From the NCBI GenBank assembly GCA_016648135.1, contig JADDOH010000493.1, forward strand, positions 1 through 64,000: a stretch of DNA of 64,000 nucleotides. The letters are read 5' to 3'. This document shows, piece after piece, positions 39,901 through 51,900 of the stretch. The translations under genes and the position numbers were made by a program. The notes under the pieces are model-generated. The model saw only the letters and a list, made by a program, of their open reading frames with translations. It ran no database searches and was not told where the DNA came from. Source of the DNA: Agrypnia vestita. Lineage: Eukaryota; Arthropoda; Insecta; Trichoptera; Phryganeidae. Each line of letters starts with the position of its first letter. The first letter of the stretch is position 1.

Positions 39901-42900
39901 GGAATTACTTATAAAAATTTGAGCGCATCCCATACAGATATTCCATTAGGGGGCATGACGAGTGTCAATTAAATCCGTGATACGCGTCGCATCCCGGCCT
40001 CGTAAGCCCAACTCTGAGACGCCGAATAGGATACGTGACGTGTGTGAAAAATTCGTTTCGGCGGTACCTACGTAGCAGGTAGGGGCCCTGTGGATCTAAC
40101 GATTCGCTTCACATTTTTACTATTTGCATACACAAATTACATTTCCCGTCCCCGCCTGGTCGGAGTGACAGATGCGCCTTTATTTGCCTTTTTGTCACCG
40201 CCCGGCGCCCGTAACTAAGTTTGGTAAATAGCATTTCCTCTCCGGTGCGCCACTCCAGGGAAGTCTGTTTTGCCTCAAACAGAGGCGGCCGAATTAAAAG
40301 CTAGGCACTCACGACCCACTTCGGTGATTACTTTTGGAAAATAATTCATAGATCTTGCTCTAACAAGCAAGGAGATTTTCGTCATCTATAAACTGGAGGT
40401 AGACTAGCGTATTTATAAAGCAGGCATAGGTCGTATAATATTCTGACGTAGGGATGTTTCGAATAATGTAAAATCTGTATTTACGAATACAAATGATCTG
40501 TCCTAGTATTTCCGAATACGAATGATGTCCGTGGCCTTATTTATGGTATCACCTTCACCTTATTTTGCACCACGCTGAATAATCTTGCGGAGACTGAATA
40601 ATTTGTAACCACGCGTAAGCTTCAATCAAACACGAGTCTGTATTTTTATCTAACAGATACCGTGGTACCTCGACATGCGAGTTTAATTTGTTCCGAAACC
40701 TTGCTCGTACGTCAATTTGCTCGTATCTCAAAGCAATTTTCCCATTGAAAGGCCTTTAATCCGTTCCAGCCCCCAAAATGCCACCCCAGTTGTTTTTGTT
40801 AGGTGTTTTTGAATAAGAAAAATGTTCAAGTTTTTTGTTTGTAACCTTGTGGAAATTCATTTTTAATATTTTTAAAAAATGAGGGTAAACAACATTGTTT
40901 TATTCCACTATATTTATTTTGAATTGTTAGAACGTTTTCGGGATTTCTCCCATTGTCAATAACCACACGTTTACAACTAATTTACAAATAATTCGGGACA
41001 GAATTTATAGGGATTGGGTGGGTGTATTGGTGGTGGGGGTTGGGGGCGGGGTTAGAATGGACAGGAGTGGGGAGGTTATGGGCGGTATCTGTATGTTAAT
41101 TATATTTTTATTATTTATTTTATTATTATTTATTTCTAAAATCTCTAAGATGTCCATCTTTCTTCCTTTATTGCACTCATATAATAATTTCGAATCAAAC
41201 TTATGTCCCTCCATTCTGGCATGCTCTGCCATTTCTGAATTTAAACTAAAGTTTTTTACGGCTCTTTTATGTTCCTCGAGTCTTTCCTTTATTTTTCTCC
41301 CACTTTGTCCGATATAAACCGCGTCGCAATCTCCACAACTTAATTGGTAAACTCCGCTTTTATTTTCATCTGAGATTTTTGACTTATTGTTTAATAAAAA
41401 ACTTTTGATACTATTTTTCGTATAGAACGCGGGTTTGAACTTTTTGTCTTTGCATAAATTTAATAGATCCGTTGTAAGTTTTCCAACATATATTATTTTT
41501 CTCCAAGGTTTATTTTTATCGTTGGCATTTGGTGTTTTGTTATATAAGTATGTGTATATTGCTGTTTGTGTTTCTTTCTTTTTTATAATATTATTTATGG
41601 TTTTTTCTCTATAGCCGTTATTTTTAGCAATGTTAATAATTGTTTGTTTTTCTTTCATATAATTTTCTGGCTTCAGTGGAATTGATAACAATCTATGAAC
41701 CATTGAATTGAATGCAGCCATTTTATGTGCAGTGGGGTGATATGAGGTCGCGTGTATGATTGTATCTGTAAAAGTCTCTTTTCTGTATATTTGAAAAAAA
41801 TTACCAGAGATACGTCGATGATATTTTCTTCACTTTTACTGGAACAGAACGGCAATTAAAAAACCTGCTTACATTTTTTAATTCTCAACACCAAAAAATA
41901 CAATTTACATGTGAGATTGGAAAAAACAACACACTTAACTTTTTGGATATAACAACAACAATTGAACAAGATAAATTCATTTTTCAAATATACAGAAAAG
42001 AGACTTTTACAGATACAATCAAACACGTGACCTCATATCACCCCACTGCACATAAAATGGCTGCATTCAATTCAATGGCTCATAGATTGTTATCAATTCC
42101 ACTGAAGCCAGAAAATTATATGAAAGAAAAACAAACAATTATTAACATTGCTAAAAATAACGGCTATAGAGAAAAACCATAGATAATATTATAAAAAAGA
42201 AAGAAACACAAACAGCAATATACACATACTTATATAACAAAACACCAATGTCAACGATAAAAATAAACCTTGGAGAAAAATAATATATGTTGGAAAACTT
42301 ACAATGGATCTATTAAATTCATGCAAAGACAAAAAGTTCAAACCCGCGTTCTATACGAAAAATAGTATCAAAAGTTTTTTATTAAATAATAAGTCAAAAA
42401 TCTCAGATGAAAATAAAAGCGGAGTTTATCAATTAAGTTGTGGAGATTGCGACGCGGTTTATATCGGACAAAGTGGGAAAAAATAAAGGAAAGACTTGAG
42501 GAACATAAAAGAGCCGTAAAAAACTTTAGTTTAAATTCAGAAATGGCAGAGCATGCCAGAATGGAGGGACATAAGTTTGATTCGAAATTATTATATGAGT
42601 GCAATAAAGGAAGAAAGATGGACATCTTAGAGATTTTAGAAATAAATAATAATAAAATAAATAATAAAAATATAATTAACATACAGATACCGCCCATAAC
42701 CTCCCCACTCCTGTCCATTCTAACCCCGCCCCCAACCCCCACCACCAATACACCCACCCAATCCCTATAAATTCTGTCCCGAATTATTTGTAAATTAGTT
42801 GTAAACGTGTGGTTATTGACAATGGGAGAAATCCCGAAAACGTTCTAACAATTCAAAATAAATATAGTGGAATAAAACAATGTTGTTTACCCTCATTTTT

Positions 42901-45900
42901 TAAAAATATTAAGAAAAATGTATTTATTGATTATTTAATGACAAACATTGTATAAACACATAATAAAAGAGATTGCAAAGAAATAAACTGGTTTTATACA
43001 GTGTTACTTTCGCTTAATTTTCGTCACTGTTTTTCTCTTCACTGGTCTTTTTCGCCACGCTTTCCTCACTTTCACCTGCAGGCCGTTTTAAAAAAACATA
43101 TCCAAGGAGGTTTGTTTCTTCCTCCCTTTCAGAATGCTGCGGAAATGAGCTAGGCAAGTATCATTAAAAGCTCCGATGCACGACCAGTTGCAACTTTTCC
43201 GGGTGTTTATTTTCCATGAACTGCACCTAACGAGTGCACTCGTATCTCAAAAAAGTCGTATGTTAGGGCACTCGTATGTCGAGGTACCACTGTATTTTGA
43301 ACGTAACATACTTTTCAGTAATTCATTCACGTAATTGATTGTTTTTGTGGTCAAACTGTGATCACAGTATGTTACTGATAGATGTTGAAAAATATGTAGT
43401 GTAATAAAAATTCACAACTTTGATTTGGATTTGTCAACTTCAAAATAAATAATTTTTTTAAATAAATAAATTTTTTTAATAACCAAATTAATTAAACAAT
43501 TAGAAAGACAAAGAGAAAAATCTAATTCACCAAAAAATATTTGGCTACTACCGGGATTCGATCTCGGGTCACCTCCTTTCTTTTCTTTTTTCGATTCCCC
43601 CCTGTCTGAACAAGCACTAATACTCAAAAATATACATATGCATGTTTATTTTAGAGCAGGTCGAAGACATTTGTAATTGGGATAATCTTAAATAATGTAT
43701 CGTTCCTGATGTATCATATACCCATTAATCTGTTAGTGTCTCTAATATAAAAATATATAAAAAAAATTAAAATTAAAATCATGTGTTGATTTACCTGCAC
43801 CGTGCTTTTATTTTTTAGAGATTTCTTGCCACAGGGACGCGGACAGCGCATGTAATCGTTGTCAATAGCGAACTTTATATTTAACACACTTTCCTTGGAT
43901 GACATTAATCATATATCTAAGAGAATCAACGCGGAAATGTTCTTAGTTAATCAAATAAAAACTCTGAGGTAGTCCTTATGCTTAATGTATATAGATACTT
44001 ATTTGGTGAGATTGAGATCGAGACTGTTATTGCTCTTGTAAACTAAAAATATCTAGATTAATTATCTCACGTGAGCAGCCTACTGAATACATGACTCACT
44101 TTTTGAGCAAAAACACCGAGAAGGTGCCAGTCCTGATACTCGCATATTTATCAAGTAGTCGGAAGTTTGGGCCTCGTTCTAGGATACAGTTTATATTGTT
44201 TTGAAAATAGTAAGGTCATTAATGTAGCACATACGAGTAAGCATTGATTTATCTATATTTTCAAGAATAGTCAGTAGGTATGTCAATGACTTACCCTATG
44301 AAATTCATTATCATATCGCCGGTCCATGCGTAAGCTCAGACATCTGCCAAAAATTAATTTATCACTTTTTTGTACCAATACATAGAAAATAAATACTCTT
44401 TATCGCGATAAAAAAAATGTTTCTACTTTTTTATGAAAAAAATTGACGTACAAAAAGCGGTCAAATGCCGTCCTTCAAGAATTCATTTTTGTATACGTCT
44501 TAATTTACATAGGTGCCTGCGATATGAATTACAAAATACTCAAAGTCTCTATGTGAGCAAATGTCGTAAATGAAATAATTTAAAAGAAAATAGCTAGCCT
44601 GGAAAAGAGATATTTGAGAAAAGAGATACTATGGCCTGCTTCTCTTAATACAAAAGCCAGGTGACAGAGCGCACGCTTAGTATGCTAGTGTCAGTGCAAT
44701 CTTACTTTAATAGGTACTTTAAATTAATCTTTTGATTTCAAAAAGATTTCTTATTTACCGGTATCGATTCCGGCACCGGTAAGTATGAAAATGAAAGCAC
44801 AAGTTAAAAGTGAGAGAGAATATATAAATGTTATGATATTTTTCTACGCGCTTGTTTCTAATACGTGAAAAACGTTACAAGAATGCTCGCTAAGAAAAAT
44901 TTTCTATGTTGAAAGTTATAGGATTATGTCGTCTCAAGAGTGATATCTGTATTTCTATATGTCGAACCTATTAAGATTTATTTCAACAAATGTCTTTAAC
45001 TCAATTAAATCGTTCTTCTTAACGGCTGTTTTTTACTCTTTTTTTACTCTACCTAAATGTTCGGGAAAATTATTTTTAATGAAACAAATTTTACGGCCTA
45101 GTTGTAATTTTAGAAAAAGGAATTTTCCGAGTTCATACGCCGGTTATAACCAAATATTTTCTGTACATCTTTCTAATTGATAAACTTATTTGTTTTAAAT
45201 AAAGTACTTTCATTGCATGCTTAGAGAGGTCATAAGTATGTATGTAATTTTCAGATGTCACATATTACGGTTGCGGAAGATTGACTGAAACAACATGCTT
45301 AGGTTATCTTTAATTAAAACAGAAGATTAAGCGGTGCTTACCCGTTCTAATTGGATATTTCCCCGTCATAAGGGCCGCTCTGGAAGGTGTGCATATGGGC
45401 TGCGTGTAGTAGTTGTTGAGTATAATGCCATTGTAGCACAGGGCGTCGATGTTGGGCGTGGGAATCTGATTTGACCCGTGAAAACCAACATCGTTCCATC
45501 CCTAAAACATATATAACAGTATTAGTAAGAATAATGTACCTGGTGGTATTAATATTTTTAAAAATTGTCAAATGTAAACTTGTTTTCTCTTCTCTTTACT
45601 CAAGAATTCATTTGGCTGATTGTATGTAGTAGCTCGTTTCAAAAACATGTAATATTTATTTTTGATTGTTCGAAGAATTTTTTTTTTTCTGAATGAAGGT
45701 TTGAACTTTGTGGTGACATTATTATTAAAATAAAACACAAATAAGAACAATGTTATCTATTTTAATTTTAGTACAAAAACAATCCTCGAAACATGTAGAT
45801 TTTATATCTAATAAAGTGGTGAAAAAAAAAGAGATTTGTGTTTTATTTTAATTTATTTTTGTATTAAATGGTAATCAGCCATATTCTGAAATATGAAATA

Positions 45901-48900
45901 TTGCTTTTTCGGTATCTTGACAGTTATTGTGTACATTTTAATGCCGTCAATTTAGTCGTCTTATGTTTGACAGGTTTAAAATGAACGAATTCAATCATAA
46001 ACGATCGTTAAGTTAACCAAAATTTGTGAATGACTTAACGTTTGTTTACATTTTAAAGCTTTCTGATTGATTGAATTCACCAATTTCAAACCTGTCAAAC
46101 TTAAAACGAAAAAATTGACGACATTACAATGTTATACAATAATTGTCTGTATAACAGAAATAGCAATATTATTAAGTTTATTTCAGAATACGGCCGAATA
46201 TCGGGAAACTCGTAGAAATTAGAATACGCAAGACACATAGAGCTAAAGTATGCATACGTTACGTATTTTACGTTTTTTCTGACGCCTTGCATATACAGGG
46301 TGTAACAGAACTGGTCCACAATACTTTACAGGTAGATTTCTGCCTTGACTATGAGTTGAAAATGTTCAAGCAACCATGTTAAGGAGATATGCATGTTAAA
46401 GAGTTATTTTTATAAAATTATTATAAAGAGATATTTTTTTCAATATTTCTGACTTATTTTTTGCAAAACGTTAGACTATCATTACAGTAACCTATATCTA
46501 AGACGATAAGTTTCCAAAAATCTTCCAATTCCAATTGCAAATTTTTCAGGGTTTTTATTATTTTATTTATTTTTTATTGAAACGAATGAATTTTTCCTAA
46601 TCGATATAAGTTACCGTGGTGATAGTTCAACTTTTTGTAAATAATGAATCAGAAATATTGAAAAAAAATGCAAACTTTGATATTGCATAACTTCATAACT
46701 ATTGATTGGGTGCTTCAACATTTTCGACTCATAATCAAGTTAGTAATCTACCTGTAAAGTATTATTGACTAGTTCTGTTACATCCTGTATAATAGAAATT
46801 TTAGAGTTAATTAAGTGTTTTATATCCATGTACGGAGAAAAATGGTATACGGATTTTTACACACAGAATATTTATTTTTATCAAATATCTTTTATATTCC
46901 AAGTAGGTAGCTCAAATATTGTGTACACGTATAGAGATGTCTCGAAAATCAAACAATTTTTGGAGATATTGGCACTTTCATGAATTTCGTGAAAATCGAC
47001 ACTTTCGTTCAGTTTTTCGAGTGCCACGGTTACAAAATTCCAATTATAAAATTCTAATTTTTGATACATGACCCTGAATACCCCTGCTGCTGGATCATAA
47101 TCCAAAACAAAACTATACATTTGAAAAAAAAACATTTTTTACCCCATTCATGCGTTGATTTTTTTTCGTAAATTAGAAATAACGTTAGTTACATTTTACT
47201 GAAAGTATTTTTTTCTAATGAAGCACGTCTACATATAATATTACACTGTTTTTATCACCATCATCATCATCATCCCCTTGTCTAAGTAGGGTCGGGGACC
47301 TAAAGACTTAACAAGGTGCTTCCATATTCCCCTGTCTTGCGCTGCTTCCGCATGAGTCAACCAGTCTAGACCCATTCTGTTTTCATACACATTTTTTTGT
47401 TGATTCTCCCAGGTTAATCTGGGGCGACCCACCAGCCGTCTTCCTTCCGGAGTTGCCAATAGGATTCTTCTTAGTATTCGTTCCTCTGCCATTTTGATCC
47501 TCATTTGTGATTTTTGTATGGGCAGAAGTAGGAGATCCATGGCGAGCGTGTGCCTTGTGTCGGCACTTCTCACCTTGTCCATCAGTGTGACTCCCGCTAC
47601 CCTCCTTAGAAAACTCATCTCGGCAGCCTGGATACGTGTTCTCACTCTCTCCGTCTGGATATAAATTTGATGGTCATATATTAGGATGGGCCTGTATACA
47701 TATTTGAAAACAGTTTTGTCTTGAAACTAAGCTCGGTTTTTCTTATGTATATATTTTCTTACATATATTTTCTTATCACCGCAGTATATTGAGAACGTAG
47801 CACGCCGGCTGCAGCTCCGATTCTTCTATCTATTTCACTTTCCAGCCTCCCGTCGCGTCGCTAGAAAATTTCATCCCAAAGTATTTGAATTTTTCGACTT
47901 GCTTCAGCAGCTGCTCTTGGTCTCTTACGACCACAAAATCTGTTTTGGCAGTAATATCATAATAATTATATAATAATATAATAATAATAATATATAATTA
48001 AGGCGCCAGCCTCACTATATCATCCGCGAAAACTTAAGTTATTAGTTAACTCCTATTTCCACATCTCCAACTATCACGGCCCTTGCTCTTTGGCTTTTTC
48101 GGCTTACCCTGTCCATATAAAGGGTCAACAAGATTGGCGAAAGTGGGCAACCTTGTCTCAATCCTATTCCAACATTGAACTCCTTCGATATTGCGTCATT
48201 TATTCGTACGCAGTTTTTGCAATCCTTATACAAGGATTGAATTGCTTTGAGAAGGTCTCTCTCGATTCCATAACATTCCAGCACTGTCCTAAGGATATCG
48301 CGCGGTACCATGTTATATACTTTCTCCAGGTCTTAATATTTTTTCCATATTCCCAGCTTTTCTGGACAGTTTTTTGCAATGTAAACTGAATTCGAATGAC
48401 GTAACACGAAGTTACGGGGACAGACAGACAGTTTGTTTGATTTAAAAAATCAATCTGTGAATTAGAATATTAAAATTGATTGAATTTTTATTAAAATCAT
48501 TGTTATGAGAATATTTATTGTATAATGTGAGTATTTTTAACAAATCAGGTTCAGAGTCAGAGACCTGTGAAGGCTAAATAGTGTTGAGGTCGTGCAATAT
48601 GTTATATTATCGCTGTGTTCATCATACATGTTGAGTTGAATCGATTGCGATATGTTGCACATAATTTCCATCTCGTATAGACCTTCTGCAACCATTCCTG
48701 GCATTTGAGGGCATTGTTTATTAGAAACCGTCTGTATAGTTTCTTCTACTTCCTCCTAGAAGACCTGTCATCAGGGTCAGTAGGACATTAAAATTAAATG
48801 GATTTATTTAACGTTGAAAATACAGTGGTTTTAAGGGGTCACGCCAGCCAGGGCTTAGGTAGAAATTAGGTAGAAACTGGTTAATTTTTTGCAAGTAGGT

Positions 48901-51900
48901 GGTGAAATTTTTTATGTTTTTTTTTTGTTGGCACTCGTCAAGGTCATATCTTACTATTATTTTAATTGGAAAAAGAATGGCCTTGACATGTCCATTTCCG
49001 TGGAGCTCCTCCGCCGTGACTGAAATGCACTTTTCCCTCTTGCACACTTATTAAAGACAGTAAAGAAGATATCGGATATGGCGCATTACAGATATCTCAA
49101 TTCTTAATAAGTAGGTACATGATCTTATTTTGTGTCTCATACAAACGTGGACCGGGAAAATTGCATCACAGTCACCGAGGAGTAGCTCCACGGAAATGAA
49201 CGTGACTCGGTCATTTTTTTTTCTAAAATTTTCCTATAAAATAATAGTTATATACCGTAAGGCGATCATCCAACAATGCGCAAAATTCTTTTTTTTTCTC
49301 ACAGCTTCTCTTGCATATTGTAACACAATGCAAGAGATCCTGTGAATTGAAATGCAATAAATTGAGAATAATTGATTAGTTCCATGTATTCAAAATATTT
49401 ACATATCTTTCTAAAATGACACAAACTTTGTTATTTAATCCATTAATAAATTGCCAAACCAATAATGTTTTAGAAATGTAGAAAATTGCTTCATTTTGTG
49501 GGCTCTTTATGACTGTATGGGCTTGTGACATGTAATAATAATAAGTGACTATTATCATTAAATAACATTATATCAAAATATCGCAAGATTTGTAAACGCC
49601 CCAAAAAAAGACTTTTTATACACGATTTTCCATATAAATAGCTTCATCTCTGTGAGACATCTCGTAATTTATCTTTAATAATTTGAATTTCGTAATGGCC
49701 AAAAGCAGATATTTAATGTAGGTATTTTTAAATGTAACAACTCAAAGTCAATTTTGAATGTACTCATTAACAAATTACATCAGAAAAATGTCGAGAGATA
49801 TGGTAATTCGACTACCTACTTCATTATAAGGTGAACGTAATATTTATTATATAATTTACATATTAAGTTCATGAACGTACGTATTACATCTTGTATTATT
49901 CATAGGAAGTACTCATTATATATTAATCTCTTTGAAAATAGCTATATTGTTTTGATGAAATTGAAAACAAAAGATGTTTTCCGGACAAAAGCATTTTTTA
50001 TTGAGAAATGGCCTTACTCCGCGACGGCAGATAGAATCGCGAAGGGAAATAAAAAATAAACGAAAACATTTAAAATGATAACCTTGCGTGTCGGCAGTCT
50101 AGGAATGATAAATTTCGTGGCAATGGTGAAAATGGCTAATTACGCAATCAAAACGTACTTATTTCACTCGGTACTAAATGCTACAAACAAACGAAGGGAC
50201 CGGCTAATGTAATTCAATGTACACAGAAAAAAGCGAATTGTAGTAATTGCAGGGCTTATCGTTTCATTAGTCGGAGATCTATGCCAATTGTTGTTCGGTA
50301 TAACAATGGGTTTAATAACGAATTTTCGTATTGCGATATCGCGGAAATAGGTACAAGCAGTGATTTGAATGAATCTAACAGAGGCTCACGTAATAGGTGG
50401 AATCAGCTCGGCATTCCTTTAAGACTCTTTGGTCTCGGTGTATTTTACGGTCCATAGAGCATATCGTATGCATACTAATTTTTAAGTAGTTGAATTAATA
50501 ATAAATTTTGGAACATATTTGGAACTTTGTTAGAATTAAACATTTTGAAGCAAATTAATAGTCCACTATAAAGATCGACTGTTCACAGTTAGAGCAATTT
50601 CTGTCAATGCACCATCTGTAAATAGGCATTATGACAATATTAAAGAATTAAAGATTACGTGATTTTAGAAAAGAAAATATTTTGAAAGGATTCTAAAAAT
50701 TGATCCAGTTTTAATATACACATTGAGATTAATAAGATTTTCAATTAAACAAAAGTATAAAATTTTGCAATCGGCCATTTTAACTGAAACACCGATCAGA
50801 GCGAATGACGTCACGCCTAAGTAACCGTCACCGTGTCTCTTGAACTGTTGTCATAGACACAATACAATGCCTACTTAGACTTGACGTCACGTAGACGCCA
50901 TGACACCTGCGGGCGTTTTCGCGCGAAATTAAAAGTAGGTAGATGAAAATGAAATTATTTGCGTAAATTCTTAGTTTATTACTGAAATAATGTTATTTTC
51001 GGTCATAGTATTTGTGTACCTACATTATAGAAGGTTATTTCAAAATGTGTCATCATGCCTATTGAAACTATGCAAGTGTTCGACAAGTGCAATGTTCGAT
51101 ATATCTTCAGCACGTATAAAAAAAGTCAATATCAGACGCGTTCAACCTCAGCAGTCATGCCTATTGTATATATATAAATGACTATTTTAGTTATTTAGGG
51201 GACTGAAACATTCCGTTTAACGCTCTTCAACGCCTCTCAAGCTTACTCATACGAGTATAATACTTAAATATTCAATATAATATATTATTGTTAGTCTAAA
51301 GGTACAATAAACACAATTCTCGACTTAATTGGACATATCTCATATTTATACCTACACGTGAGTAAGCACACATCATCGCGCTGAAACAATTGTAAATTAA
51401 AAAAATTAAAAACCAATATTTGGTATATGTTAATCGATATTTGATAATTACTACCAATTTATATATACATACTTTGTTGTCATCTGCCTTAAATTTACCA
51501 ACAGACTGTAGAATGAAGGCTTATCGTTTGAGTGGAAGGAAAGTAACAGAATATATATAATTTAAATATAAATAGACAGAAAGAAGTAGGAAATAGAGGC
51601 TCACCTCAAAGTTTAATTAATTCTAATGTTTCCAAAACTCACTCTGCACACTCTCCGCCAAAAAGAAACCTAATGACGATTTTGTGTCATTTAACGACGG
51701 AATCTTAATGAATAATTAATTGAAATGCTCGATATCAAACTGGCACGAGACTGGGGCGTCATCAAAACCAGATGAAGGTAACCTAGAAAATTTGGCTGAT
51801 TTACAAATTACCCTTAATTATCTATATGTTAATTGTCCCAAAAATGATGCTCATAGTGCGTGTTTTTCCATTGCCAGCATAAAAAAATCCTATGATTTTT

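Larger units (their letters stand above)
40863..42912. mobile_element. Head-to-head inverted pair of Penelope-like element copies
   Basis: Two arms of about 935 bp (40863-41797 and 41979-42912) are near-perfect reverse complements, each containing the PLE GIY-YIG coding end, 3' region and hammerhead-like motif. A 181-bp spacer (41798-41978) present only once encodes the reverse transcriptase core end including YVDD. The pair sits inside the Tigger-like element. Confidence 0.9.
40660..43292 (-). mobile_element. pogo/Tigger-like DNA transposon, interrupted by a PLE pair
   Basis: Terminal inverted repeats GTGGTACCTCGACATRCGAG lie at both ends, preceded by CC on the left and CA on the right and flanked by TA (40658-40659, 43293-43294), as for Tc1/mariner-type insertions. 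On the minus strand at 43140-43018 a frame ends [20 protein letters not shown] plus DEN and a stop, resembling the acidic C-terminus of Tigger transposases. The rest of the transposase is missing; 40863-42912 is a later insertion. Confidence 0.8.
29567..45341 (-). other. Intron 2 (15.8 kb)
   Basis: The largest intron. It contains a GC-richer unclassified block (30009-30560), an (AT)n run, foldback elements, a PLE fragment with hammerhead (32370-32737), a Helitron (34141-34718), a LINE with target duplication (35600-36088), a SINE-like repeat (37117-37560), the 29-bp minisatellite (37725-38700), a tRNA-like SINE (39252-39430), and a pogo/Tigger-like element hosting a PLE inverted pair (40660-43292). 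The stretch 40000-40330 is unique, GC-richer sequence without recognisable coding content. Confidence 0.85.
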
